Source of the DNA: Mangrovimicrobium sp048323675
Lineage (GTDB): Bacteria > Pseudomonadota > Gammaproteobacteria > Pseudomonadales > Halieaceae
Assembly (NCBI RefSeq): GCF_048323675.1
Contig: NZ_JBLWFK010000005.1
Span: 310,001 to 374,000, forward strand
DNA length: 64,000 nt
Direction of reading: 5' to 3'
How positions within the stretch are numbered: the stretch's first letter is position 1; every line of letters starts with the position of its first letter. The notes under the pieces are model-generated. The model searched no databases. It had not been told where the DNA came from and saw only the letters and a program-made list of their open reading frames with translations. The translations under genes were made by a program, and so were the position numbers. This document shows positions 51,855-59,890 of the stretch, piece after piece.

Positions 51855-52394
51855 TCAGTAATCCAGTTGTTCGATGGTGCGGTTGTGGTTGGTATAGATG
51901 CAGATATCGCCGGCGATCGACAGGCCCTTCTCGACGATCTCGCGGGCGCTGAGTTCGGTGCAGTCGAGCAGGGCGCGGGCCGCCGACTGGGCGAAGGGGC
52001 CGCCGGAGCCGATGGCGATCAGGTTGTCCTCCGGCTCGATCACGTCGCCGTTGCCGGTGATGATCAGCGAGGTGGTCTTGTCCGCCACCGCCAGCAGGGC
52101 CTCGAGCCGGCGCAGGGCGCGCTCGGTGCGCCAGGCCTTGGCCAGTTCGACGGAGGCGCGCACCAGGTGCCCCTGGTGCTTGTCGAGTTGCGCCTCGAAC
52201 AGTTCGAACAGGGTGAAGGCATCGGCGGTGCCGCCGGCAAATCCCGCCACGACCTGGTCTTTATACAGACGGCGAACCTTGCGGGCGTTGCCTTTCATTA
52301 CCGTGTTGCCGAGGGATACCTGGCCATCGCCGCCGATTACCACGCTGTTGCCCCGGCGCACCGAGAGGATGGTGGTGCCTCTGTACTGTTCCAC
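51855..52394 (-). CDS. hslV: HslV, protease subunit of HslVU
   Basis: A 179-residue proteasome-like Thr peptidase. After the six-residue propeptide MEQYRG comes the catalytic Thr of TTILSVRRGNSVVIGGDGQ. GTG start at 52394 with AGGAGA upstream. Length is normal. It heads hslV-hslU, and its promoter has a perfect sigma-32 layout, so expression should rise on heat shock. Confidence 0.97.
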   Translation of the reverse strand: MEQYRGTTILSVRRGNSVVIGGDGQVSLGNTVMKGNARKVRRLYKDQVVAGFAGGTADAFTLFELFEAQLDKHQGHLVRASVELAKAWRTERALRRLEALLAVADKTTSLIITGNGDVIEPEDNLIAIGSGGPFAQSAARALLDCTELSAREIVEKGLSIAGDICIYTNHNRTIEQLDY

Positions 52395-52423
52395 GTTGTG
52401 TCTCCTGTGTCAGAAGGGGGGAT

Positions 52424-52449
52424 ATGGGGGCAAAGCCGCAGGATTCAAG
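52424..52449 (-). promoter_or_regulatory. Sigma-32 heat-shock promoter of hslVU
   Basis: On the minus strand CTTGAA is followed after 14 bases by CCCCAT, an exact match to the heat-shock consensus with normal spacing. It lies about 30-55 bases upstream of the hslV start. Confidence 0.85.
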
Positions 52450-52560
52450 AAAAGAGACCGCAAAAGGGCGTGCAGGTTCGACTGGGAATGCTTGCCTACG
52501 CGACTGGGTTATAGCCGAGGGAGTGGAGTGACCCTGGAAGCTTTGTTCCACCCAGCCGGC

Positions 52561-52668
52561 CACTGCTTCCGACCTGTGCGCCCGAGACACGCCGTGAACC
52601 CTTCCATGGGGGCTCGGATGCAGTATCCATGCTGCATACGGTCTCGGGCACACAGGTCGGAAGCAGTG
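52561..52668. repeat. 28-bp near-perfect inverted repeat
   Basis: Arms at 52561-52588 and 52641-52668 are complementary at 27 of 28 positions, with 52 bases between them. Inside the loop a second inverted repeat ATGCAG/CTGCAT pairs 52618-52623 with 52632-52637. No U-run follows either side, so it does not look like an ordinary terminator; a REP- or MITE-like element is possible. Confidence 0.8.
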
Positions 52669-52734
52669 TCCTCGTTTCGAACGGGAATCCGGGTTGGTTG
52701 CCTTCGTTCGGTGTGTGCGTGCGCTGTCCGGGAG

Positions 52735-53313
52735 TTATCCCGCTGGCCGCTTCATCAGCAGCGTATCGATGCCCTGCCCCGCGGTCAGGCCGCGGGCCCG
52801 GGACATTTTCGCGTGGGTGTCGAAGGGGCCGAGGTAGACCCGGAACCAGCGGCCGTTGTCGCTACGGGTTTCCTCGATCGAGGGTTCGAGGCCCAGCAGG
52901 ATCAGTTCCGCGCGGCGGCGTTCGGCGTCCTCGGACTGGCGGAAGGAGCCGGCCTGGAGGAGGTAGATGATGCGGGCTTCCGCCGGGGTCGGGCGGCTGG
53001 GTTCCGCGGCTGCTGCGGCTGGTTGCTTGTAGTCCTCGTCGATGCTTTCCCCGGGCAGCATGGTGTAGAAGTCGAAGCGCGGTTCGGGCGCGGGTTCGGC
53101 CTTTGCTGATGCTGCCGTTGGCTGCGGGCCGCCGGGTTCAGCCTGGGGCAGGCTGCCGAGGTAGACGAGAAAGCTCAGGAACACGCCGGTGAGGACGCCG
53201 GCGCCGTACCAGCGCCAGCCGCCGCCGGCGCTGTGGCTGGCGGCCTTGCGTTTTGCCGCGGGCGCCTTGCGTGTGCGTTGCGCGCTGCCGCGCTTGGCGT
53301 AGTCCCGGGCCAC
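52735..53313 (-). CDS. SPOR-domain protein (FtsN-like)
   Basis: A 192-residue inner membrane protein with a basic cytoplasmic start (KRKAASHS), one membrane helix near 32-52 (GAGVLTGVFLSFLVYLGSL), a Pro/Ala-rich periplasmic linker, and a C-terminal SPOR domain from about 112 (IIYLLQAGSFRQSEDAERRRAEL, then RWFRVYLGPFDTHAKM). SPOR domains bind denuded peptidoglycan at the division site. It starts with GTG one base after argS, a common argS-ftsN-type pairing. Confidence 0.88.
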   Translation of the reverse strand: MARDYAKRGSAQRTRKAPAAKRKAASHSAGGGWRWYGAGVLTGVFLSFLVYLGSLPQAEPGGPQPTAASAKAEPAPEPRFDFYTMLPGESIDEDYKQPAAAAAEPSRPTPAEARIIYLLQAGSFRQSEDAERRRAELILLGLEPSIEETRSDNGRWFRVYLGPFDTHAKMSRARGLTAGQGIDTLLMKRPAG

Positions 53314-53314
53314 C

Positions 53315-55000
53315 TTACATGCTCTCCGGCGCGGAGACGCCGAGCAGGTCGAGGCCGTTGGCGATCACCCGGCGGACCGCCAGCGAGAGTGCCAGGCGGG
53401 CGTCGCGCAGGGGCTTGTCGTCTACCAGGGTCTTGTGGGCGTTGTACCAGGTGTGGAAATCGCCGGCCAGTTCGCGCAGGTAATTGGCCACCTGGTGGGG
53501 CTCCGAATTGGTCGCGGCGTGGGCAACGACTTCCGGGTAGCGGTCCAGCTGGCGCAGTACCGACTTTTCCTGTTCTTCAGTGAGCTGTTCGAGGCTCTGC
53601 AGGGCCGCTTCCTGGTCCCAGCTGTCACCCTGCTCTTCCAGCTTGCGCAGGATGGAGCACACCCGGGCGTGGGCGTACTGGATGTAGTACACCGGGTTGT
53701 CATTGCTCTGGGACAGGGCCAGGTCGATGTCGAAAGTCAGTTGCGAACTGGGGCCGCGGGCGACCAGGAAGTAGCGGGTAGCGTCGCGGCCCACTTCGTC
53801 GATCAGGTCGCGCAGGGTCACGTAACTGCCGGCGCGCTTGGACAGCTTGACCTCTTCCCCATCGCGCATCACGGTGACCATCTGGTGCAGGACATAGTCC
53901 GGCCAGCCCTCGGGGATGCCTTCGCCCAGGGCCTGCAGCCCGGCGCGCACGCGGGTCACGGTGCTGTGGTGGTCGGCACCCTGTTCGTTGATTACCCGGC
54001 CGAAACCGCGCTGCCACTTGTTCAGGTGATAGGCGACATCCGGCAGGAAATAGGTGTAGCCGCCCTCCGACTTGCGCATTACCCGATCCTTGTCGTCGCC
54101 GAAATCGGTGGTGCGCAGCCACATCGCGCCGTCTTTCTCATAGGTGTGGCCATTGTCCACCAGCAGCTTGACCGCCGCTTCCACCGCGCCGCTGCTGTAC
54201 AGCGAGGATTCGAGGAAGTAGCAGTCGAAATGGACGCCGAAGGCCTTCAGGTCGAGGTCCTGTTCCCGGCGCAGGTAGGCCACTGCGAAATCGCGGATGC
54301 TGTCGGAGTTGTCCGGGTCGCCCGCGCCGGTGACGTGGCGGTCCTCGGCGTCGATGGTCTCGCCGGCGAGATAGGCCCTGGCGACATCCACGATATAGTC
54401 GCCGCGATAGCCGTCCTCGGGCCATTCCGGGCTGTCCGGTCCCAGGCCATGGCAGCGCGCCTGTACCGAGCGGGTGAGGTTGTCGATCTGGGCGCCGGCG
54501 TCGTTGTAGTAGAACTCGCTGGCCACGTCCCAGCCGGTGGCGGCGAGCAACCGGCACAGGCTGTCGCCCACCGCGGCGCCGCGGCCGTGGCCGACGTGCA
54601 GCGGGCCTGTGGGGTTGGCGGAGACGAATTCCACCTGCACCTTGCGACCCTCGCCGCTTTGGTTGCGGCCGAAGGCTTCGCCCTGCTCAAGGATGCGGCG
54701 AACCACGGCCTGGCCGCTGTCTTCGCTGAGGAAGAAGTTGATGAAACCGGGCCCGGCGATTTCGGTGCGCTGGACCACCTGGCTCGGCGGCAGTGACGCG
54801 CAGATCAGGCCGGCGAGTTCGCGCGGAGGCATGCCCGCGGCCTTGGCCAGGGTCAGGGCGACGTTGCTGGCGAGATCGCCGTGGCTCTTGTCGCGGGTGC
54901 GGTCCACCTGTATCGGGGGGATGTTGCCCGCTGGCAGTTTTTCATTCTGAACAAGCGTATCCAGCGCCTGCGCGATGAGCTGGGAAATTGCGTCCTTCAT
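53315..55000 (-). CDS. argS: Arginyl-tRNA synthetase
   Basis: A 561-residue class I synthetase charging tRNA-Arg. The N-terminal Add-1 domain is followed by the HIGH motif as LHVGHGRG near 127-134, the KMSK region reads KLSKRAGSYVTLRDL, and the C-terminal anticodon-binding helical domain ends with VIANGLDLLGVSAPESM. Length is normal. ATG at 55000. It lies in the run priA, argS, SPOR gene on the minus strand. Confidence 0.97.
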   Translation of the reverse strand: MKDAISQLIAQALDTLVQNEKLPAGNIPPIQVDRTRDKSHGDLASNVALTLAKAAGMPPRELAGLICASLPPSQVVQRTEIAGPGFINFFLSEDSGQAVVRRILEQGEAFGRNQSGEGRKVQVEFVSANPTGPLHVGHGRGAAVGDSLCRLLAATGWDVASEFYYNDAGAQIDNLTRSVQARCHGLGPDSPEWPEDGYRGDYIVDVARAYLAGETIDAEDRHVTGAGDPDNSDSIRDFAVAYLRREQDLDLKAFGVHFDCYFLESSLYSSGAVEAAVKLLVDNGHTYEKDGAMWLRTTDFGDDKDRVMRKSEGGYTYFLPDVAYHLNKWQRGFGRVINEQGADHHSTVTRVRAGLQALGEGIPEGWPDYVLHQMVTVMRDGEEVKLSKRAGSYVTLRDLIDEVGRDATRYFLVARGPSSQLTFDIDLALSQSNDNPVYYIQYAHARVCSILRKLEEQGDSWDQEAALQSLEQLTEEQEKSVLRQLDRYPEVVAHAATNSEPHQVANYLRELAGDFHTWYNAHKTLVDDKPLRDARLALSLAVRRVIANGLDLLGVSAPESM

Positions 55001-55102
55001 CTGGAGGAATGTACCTGAGTCGTGTTGCGTGTCCCGGGAGGGGCCGGGAAGTGAAGGCGCTATTATCCCTGCATCGCCCCGTGATAGCCAGCTGGCCGGG
55101 AC

Positions 55103-57295
55103 TCAGAACATATCCAGGGGATCCACGTCCAGCGACCACTTGAGGCCGCCCCTGGCCGGCAGGTTCCTGGCGGCGGTGACCAGCTCGCGGGCGGCCTCCC
55201 GGGCCAGCGGCCGCGACTGGCAGTGCAGTAGCAGCTGGCTGCGATAGCGGCCGGCGCGGCGCTGCATGGGGGCTGGCAACGGTCCGATCAGCTGGGCCTT
55301 GCCGCGCAGGCGGGGTTCCAGAGCCTCGCGCAGGAGACACAGGAATTGCTCGCCCTCCCTGGCATCCGCGCAGTCGGTGCGGGCCAGGACCAGCTGGCCG
55401 TAGGGGGGCAGCCCGGTCGCCTGCCGCTGTTGCAGCAGGCCGAGGGCCTGCTGGTGGTAGGGCTGGTCGAGCATGGCGCGCAGGGCGGGATTGTCCGGGT
55501 GGTGGGTCTGCAGCAGTACCCTGCCGGGGGTGTCGGCGCGCCCGGCGCGCCCCGCCACCTGGTTGAGCAGCTGGGCGGCCTGTTCCTCGCCGCGAAAATC
55601 GGTACTGAACAGCATGGCGTCCATATCGATGATGCCGACCAGGGCCAGGCCCGGAAAATGGTGGCCCTTGGCCAGCATCTGGGTGCCCAGCAGGATGCAG
55701 GGGCGGCCGCGATTGACCTCGTCCACCAGCTCGCGCATTGCGTCGCGGCCCTGCATCGAGTCGCTGTCCACCCGGTAGACCGGCCAGTCGGCGAAGTGCC
55801 GGCGCAGGTAATCCTCGGTTTGCTCGGTGCCCAGGCCCTTGCTCATCAGTTGCTGGCTGTGGCACTCGGGGCAGCCCGGTGGCGTCGGCGCCGCCGCGCC
55901 ACAATGGTGGCAGCGCAGGCGCCGGGCGCGGCGGTGCAGGGTGAGGCGGGCGTCGCAGTGGGAGCAGCCGGCAATCCAGCCGCAGTCGTGGCATTGCAGG
56001 GTAGGGGCGAAACCGCGTCGATTGAGGAACAGCAGGGCCTGGCCGCCCTGGTGCAGGGTGTCGCCTACGGCCTGCAGTAAAGGTTCGGAGAGGCCGGCCT
56101 GCAGGGTTTTCTGGCGAATATCCAGGGTCTCGATGCGCGGCGGCATCCCACCACTGGCGCGCTGTTGCAGGCGGTGGTGCCGGTAGCGCCCGCCCAGGGC
56201 GTTGTGCAGGCTTTCCAGCGAGGGTGTCGCGCTGCCCAGCACCACCGGGCAATTGTCAATTTGTGCGCGTTTGACGGCGACATCCCGGGCGCTGTAGCGG
56301 AATCCGTCCTGTTGCTTGAAGGAAGCGTCATGTTCCTCGTCGACAATTACCAGCCCCGGTCGCGCCAGTGGCGTGAACACCGCGGATCGTGTGCCGATAA
56401 CAATGTGGGCCAGACCGCTGCGTGCGGCCTCCCAGGCGCTGTAGCGCTGTGCTTCGCCGAGCCCCGAATGCAGGACTGCCAGACCATCGCCGAAGCGGTC
56501 GCGGAAGCGGGCCACTGTCTGCGGGGTGAGGCCGATTTCGGGAATGAGTACCAGTGCCTGCCTGCCCGCGTTGAGGCAGTCGTCGATCAGGCGCAGGTAA
56601 ACCTCGGTTTTGCCGCTGCCGGTGACACCTTCGAGCAGGTGGCAGCTGAACCCGGCGGATGCACGGATTCCGTCAAGGGCCTGGCGTTGTTCGGGAGTCA
56701 GTGAGGGCCGGGGGCCGCGGTCTATTGCGGCAGGCTGCGCCGGGATATCACAGGTTTCGGCCAGTTGCTTCTCGGCCAGCGCGCGCAGGGCCGCGCGGTT
56801 GATGCCCGCCGCGGCAAAGCGCGAAGCGGGCACTGCTACGGCCTGCTGTAACAGGGATAACGCCTGTGCCTGCTTTGGCGAACGGGCCAGGGCGCCCTCC
56901 GGCAGGCCTTTTCCCCGGGTGGTCAGGCGCCACCCCGGTGCGGCGAGGGCGCTGTGTTCCCGGCCCTTGCGCAGCAGGGTCGGGAACGCGACGGGATAGA
57001 CTTCGCCCGGGGGGTGCTGGTAGTAGTCGCAGGCCCAGCGGCACAGTTCCAGCAGGCCCGGACCGATGAGCGGCTCGCTGTCGATGATGGCGCTGGCGGA
57101 TTTCAACGTTGCGACCTCCATATCGCTGGCGTCGACCACGGCGACCAGTACGCCGGTAAGCTCGCGGCGGCCGAAGGGGACGCTGAGGCGGATTCCCGCC
57201 TGCAGGTTGGCGGCCGCGACCCCGGCAGGGGGCAGGTAATCGAACAAACTGTACAGTGGCGTCGGGACGGCCACGCGCAATACAGGCATTGGCAT
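55103..57295 (-). CDS. priA: PriA, primosomal replication restart helicase
   Basis: A 730-residue 3'-5' DNA helicase restarting stalled forks. The DNA-binding start VLRVAVPTPLYSLFDYLPP is followed by Walker A GVTGSGKTEVY near 232-242, the DEEH box IVDEEHDASFKQQ, and two zinc sites seen as CHDCGWIAGCSHC and CHHCGAAAP then CPEC near 442-485. The ATG at 57295 or 57289 matches the usual start; longer forms are not credible. The gene is divergent from rpmE. Confidence 0.96.
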   Translation of the reverse strand: MPMPVLRVAVPTPLYSLFDYLPPAGVAAANLQAGIRLSVPFGRRELTGVLVAVVDASDMEVATLKSASAIIDSEPLIGPGLLELCRWACDYYQHPPGEVYPVAFPTLLRKGREHSALAAPGWRLTTRGKGLPEGALARSPKQAQALSLLQQAVAVPASRFAAAGINRAALRALAEKQLAETCDIPAQPAAIDRGPRPSLTPEQRQALDGIRASAGFSCHLLEGVTGSGKTEVYLRLIDDCLNAGRQALVLIPEIGLTPQTVARFRDRFGDGLAVLHSGLGEAQRYSAWEAARSGLAHIVIGTRSAVFTPLARPGLVIVDEEHDASFKQQDGFRYSARDVAVKRAQIDNCPVVLGSATPSLESLHNALGGRYRHHRLQQRASGGMPPRIETLDIRQKTLQAGLSEPLLQAVGDTLHQGGQALLFLNRRGFAPTLQCHDCGWIAGCSHCDARLTLHRRARRLRCHHCGAAAPTPPGCPECHSQQLMSKGLGTEQTEDYLRRHFADWPVYRVDSDSMQGRDAMRELVDEVNRGRPCILLGTQMLAKGHHFPGLALVGIIDMDAMLFSTDFRGEEQAAQLLNQVAGRAGRADTPGRVLLQTHHPDNPALRAMLDQPYHQQALGLLQQRQATGLPPYGQLVLARTDCADAREGEQFLCLLREALEPRLRGKAQLIGPLPAPMQRRAGRYRSQLLLHCQSRPLAREAARELVTAARNLPARGGLKWSLDVDPLDMF

Positions 57296-57384
57296 CGGTC
57301 TGCGGGCGAAGAACGGCGGCCAGTTTAGCAACCGGTCCGGGGAACAGGCCACGCTGCCGCTGCCGATGGGGCGAATTTTTGCGC

Positions 57385-57412
57385 TTGCCATCGCCGCCTG
57401 GTCTGGTAAGAT
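57385..57412 (+). promoter_or_regulatory. Sigma-70 promoter of rpmE
   Basis: TTGCCA and TAAGAT separated by 16 bases lie about 75 bases before rpmE, in the priA-rpmE divergent gap. Confidence 0.6.
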
Positions 57413-57487
57413 GCGCGCCTATTTTTTCCCGACACCGTGCCCGGCAGAAGATCGGGTGGCGGCGTCCAAGTGTGAGGAGCACGTACC

Positions 57488-57703
57488 ATGAAAGCGGATA
57501 TTCATCCTAAATACGAAGCGGTTACCGCCACCTGCAGTTGCGGCAACATCATCAACACCCGTTCCACCCTGGGCGAAGATTTCCACGTGGACGTGTGTTC
57601 CAACTGCCACCCGTTCTTTACCGGCAAGCAGAAAATTGTCGATTCAGGCGGTCGTGTTGATCGCTTCAAGAAGCGTTTCGGCACCCGCGGCGCCAAGCGC
57701 TAA
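57488..57703 (+). CDS. rpmE: Ribosomal protein bL31, zinc-binding type
   Basis: A 71-residue large-subunit protein. The zinc ligands are in CSCGN (Cys16 and Cys18) and CSNCHPF near 37-43, so this is the zinc-containing form rather than the YkgM-type paralogue. GAGGAG precedes the ATG. A strong intrinsic terminator begins 29 bases after the stop codon, within the reading frame of the next gene. Confidence 0.98.
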   Translation: MKADIHPKYEAVTATCSCGNIINTRSTLGEDFHVDVCSNCHPFFTGKQKIVDSGGRVDRFKKRFGTRGAKR

Positions 57704-57711
57704 GCATCACC

Positions 57712-58545
57712 GTGCTGCTTCAGGCAGCTCGAAAGCGCCAGTTACCGACGGTACTGGCGCTTTTTTTATGCCTGCCGTTTGCCGCCTGTTCCCGCGGCCA
57801 GCCCACTCCCGGGCAGTCCGCAGTCGACTGCGCGGTCGCGCCGGCTCAGCTGCAGGAGTTCCGCGTAGCGCGGGTCAGCGATGGCGACACCCTGCGACTC
57901 GCGGGCGGTGACAAAGTGCGCCTGATCGGCATCAATACCCCGGAATTGGGCCATGGCGGGGAGGCGGGGCAGCCATTGGCCGAGGAGGCGCGGGCCGCGC
58001 TTTCGGCCCTGGTGGCGGATGGCCGGGTGTGGCTGCAGGACGGTCCCGAGGCCCGCGACCCCCACGGACGGCGACTGGCCTGGGCCTTCGATGCCCGGGG
58101 AGAGGGTATCGCGACACAGTTGCTGCGGCAGGGCCTGGGATTTCACGTGGCAATCGCGCCCAACACCGCCAGGGCGCAGTGCCTGGCGGCAGCGGAAGCA
58201 GCGGCGCGGGCAGCTCGGCTGGGTGTCTGGGGTATTGCTGAATACCGCCCGCGCAGCGTCTCCGGGCTCGAACCGGGGTACCGCGGATTTGCCCTTTTGC
58301 AGGACCGGGTCACCCGGGTCAGCTTCAAGGAAAATGGCTGGTGGCTGCAGTTGGCAGGCAAGGTCGGGGTAAAGATCGGTCCCGGGAGCCAGTCGCTGTA
58401 CTCCCGATCGGCGCTGGAAGCGCTGCAGGGCCAGGCGGTCCAGGTGCGGGGCTGGCTGGTGCCGATGCGCGGAGGTTGGTGGGTGCTCACTCTCGGCCAT
58501 CCCAGTATGTTGGCGTCTCCGGGCGAGACAAGAGAGAGGGAATAA
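57712..58545 (+). CDS. SNase-like (thermonuclease fold) lipoprotein
   Basis: A 277-residue secreted protein. A lipoprotein signal QLPTVLALFLCLPFAAC ends at Cys26. Residues about 45-185 hold a staphylococcal-nuclease-like domain (VARVSDGDTLRLAGGDKVRLIGINTPELGH), followed by an OB-like tail with KENGWWLQLAGKVGVKIGP. The GTG start at 57712 has no ribosome site, and the rpmE terminator lies across the codons of its signal peptide. Expression is therefore uncertain, perhaps by read-through or an internal promoter. Nuclease activity is inferred from fold. Confidence 0.78.
   Translation: MLLQAARKRQLPTVLALFLCLPFAACSRGQPTPGQSAVDCAVAPAQLQEFRVARVSDGDTLRLAGGDKVRLIGINTPELGHGGEAGQPLAEEARAALSALVADGRVWLQDGPEARDPHGRRLAWAFDARGEGIATQLLRQGLGFHVAIAPNTARAQCLAAAEAAARAARLGVWGIAEYRPRSVSGLEPGYRGFALLQDRVTRVSFKENGWWLQLAGKVGVKIGPGSQSLYSRSALEALQGQAVQVRGWLVPMRGGWWVLTLGHPSMLASPGETRERE
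57732..57767 (+). terminator. Rho-independent terminator of rpmE, inside the next coding region
   Basis: An 11-base-pair stem AAAGCGCCAGT/ACTGGCGCTTT, extendable inward by ACC/GGT with one bulge, is followed by seven T. It overlaps codons 8-19 of the lipoprotein gene that follows. Confidence 0.88.
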
Positions 58546-58609
58546 ATCAACTTGTTCCCGAAATGCGTTTTCTTTATCCTCGTATACCTTTTTTTAGCGG
58601 TGCCTTCCT

Positions 58610-59860
58610 ATGTCTGACGACTTCAAGCGAGCTGCCCTCGCTTACCATGCGGAGCCAACGCCCGGCAAGATCAGTGTCGAACTGACAAAACCGGCCCAGA
58701 CCCAGCTGGACCTGTCCCTCGCCTACAGCCCCGGGGTGGCAGAGCCATGCCGGGAGATTGCCGCAGATGCCGAGGCAGCCTACCGGTATACCGGCAAGGG
58801 CAACCTTGTCGCTGTCATCAGCAACGGCACCGCGGTGCTCGGACTGGGCAATCTCGGTGCCCTGGCCAGCAAGCCGGTGATGGAAGGCAAGGCCCTGCTG
58901 TTCAAGCGCTTTGCGGGAATCAACGCCATCGACCTCGAAGTGGATACCGAGGACGCGGGTGAATTTATCGAGACGGTCGCGCGTATTGCGGACAGTTTCG
59001 GCGGCATCAACCTGGAGGACATCCGGGCGCCCGAGTGCTTCGAGATAGAAGCGGCGCTGGTCGAGCGCTGCAGTATCCCGGTGTTCCATGACGACCAGCA
59101 CGGAACGGCCATTGTCACCGCCGCCGGCCTCGTCAATGCGCTGGAAATCCAGGGCAAGCGGCTCGAGGACGCGGTGATTACCTGCCTCGGGGCCGGTGCG
59201 GCTGCGATCGCCTGTATGCGCCTGCTGGTGAGCCTCGGTGCCCGGCGGGAAAATATCTTCATGCTGGACCGCCTCGGGGTAATTTACGCCGGTCGTGAAG
59301 GGGTGAATGCCTATAAGCAGGAGTTCGCCAACCACACCGACAAGCGCAGCCTCTCCGACGCCATCAATGGTGCAGACGTGTTTATCGGCCTCTCCGGCGC
59401 CGACCTGCTCAGCTCCGAAATGCTGCTTTCCATGGCTGAGCGTCCGGTTGTTTTCGCCTGTTCCAATCCCGACCCCGAGATCAGGCCGGAACTGGCGCGG
59501 GCCACCCGCGACGACCTGATCATAGCGACCGGTCGCTCGGATTACCCCAACCAGGTGAACAACGTACTGGGCTTTCCTTTCATCTTCCGCGGCGCCCTGG
59601 ACGTGCGCGCCAGTTGCATCAACGAAGAGATGAAGATCGCCGCTGTGCAGGCGCTGTGTGCGCTGGCGAAGGAGCCGGTGCCGCAGGAGGTCCTGCTCGC
59701 CTGTGGTTTACAGTCGCTGGAATACGGCCCGGAGTACATCATTCCCAAGCCGATGGACGTCCGCCTGCTGGAAAGCCTGTCAGCCGCCGTCGCCCGGGCT
59801 GCGGTAGAAAGCGGTGTCGCGCGACGCGCGCTGCCCGCCGAGTACGCTGAAGCGGTCTAG
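58610..59860 (+). CDS. Malic enzyme, oxaloacetate-decarboxylating type without PTA domain
   Basis: A 416-residue NAD(P)-dependent malic enzyme converting malate to pyruvate and CO2. Seen are LAYSPGVAEPCREIA near 37-51, AVISNGTAVLGLGNLGALAS near 68-87, the metal site in FHDDQHGTAIV near 158-168, and the nucleotide fold CLGAGAAAIAC near 190-200. Unlike E. coli MaeB it lacks the fused phosphotransacetylase-like half. The ATG at 58610 lies 64 bases after the lipoprotein gene. A GC hairpin covers its stop codon. Confidence 0.92.
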   Translation: MSDDFKRAALAYHAEPTPGKISVELTKPAQTQLDLSLAYSPGVAEPCREIAADAEAAYRYTGKGNLVAVISNGTAVLGLGNLGALASKPVMEGKALLFKRFAGINAIDLEVDTEDAGEFIETVARIADSFGGINLEDIRAPECFEIEAALVERCSIPVFHDDQHGTAIVTAAGLVNALEIQGKRLEDAVITCLGAGAAAIACMRLLVSLGARRENIFMLDRLGVIYAGREGVNAYKQEFANHTDKRSLSDAINGADVFIGLSGADLLSSEMLLSMAERPVVFACSNPDPEIRPELARATRDDLIIATGRSDYPNQVNNVLGFPFIFRGALDVRASCINEEMKIAAVQALCALAKEPVPQEVLLACGLQSLEYGPEYIIPKPMDVRLLESLSAAVARAAVESGVARRALPAEYAEAV

Positions 59861-59878
59861 CGGGCCCCGCGGCCCGCT
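59859..59878. terminator. Bidirectional hairpin between malic enzyme and mrcA
   Basis: A perfect eight-base-pair stem AGCGGGCC/GGCCCGCT with a four-base loop sits between two convergent genes and overlaps the last bases of the malic enzyme stop codon. No T-run follows on either strand, so termination is probable from position only. Confidence 0.5.
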
Positions 59879-59890
59879 GGCACCTGCCCG

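Larger units (their letters stand above)
52395..52734. other. Intergenic region with heat-shock promoter and long inverted repeat
   Basis: A 340-base stretch without a credible gene. Close to hslV it holds a sigma-32 promoter (52424-52449). Further upstream lies a 108-base element made of two 28-base arms (52561-52668). The remaining sequence shows nothing recognisable. Confidence 0.7.
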
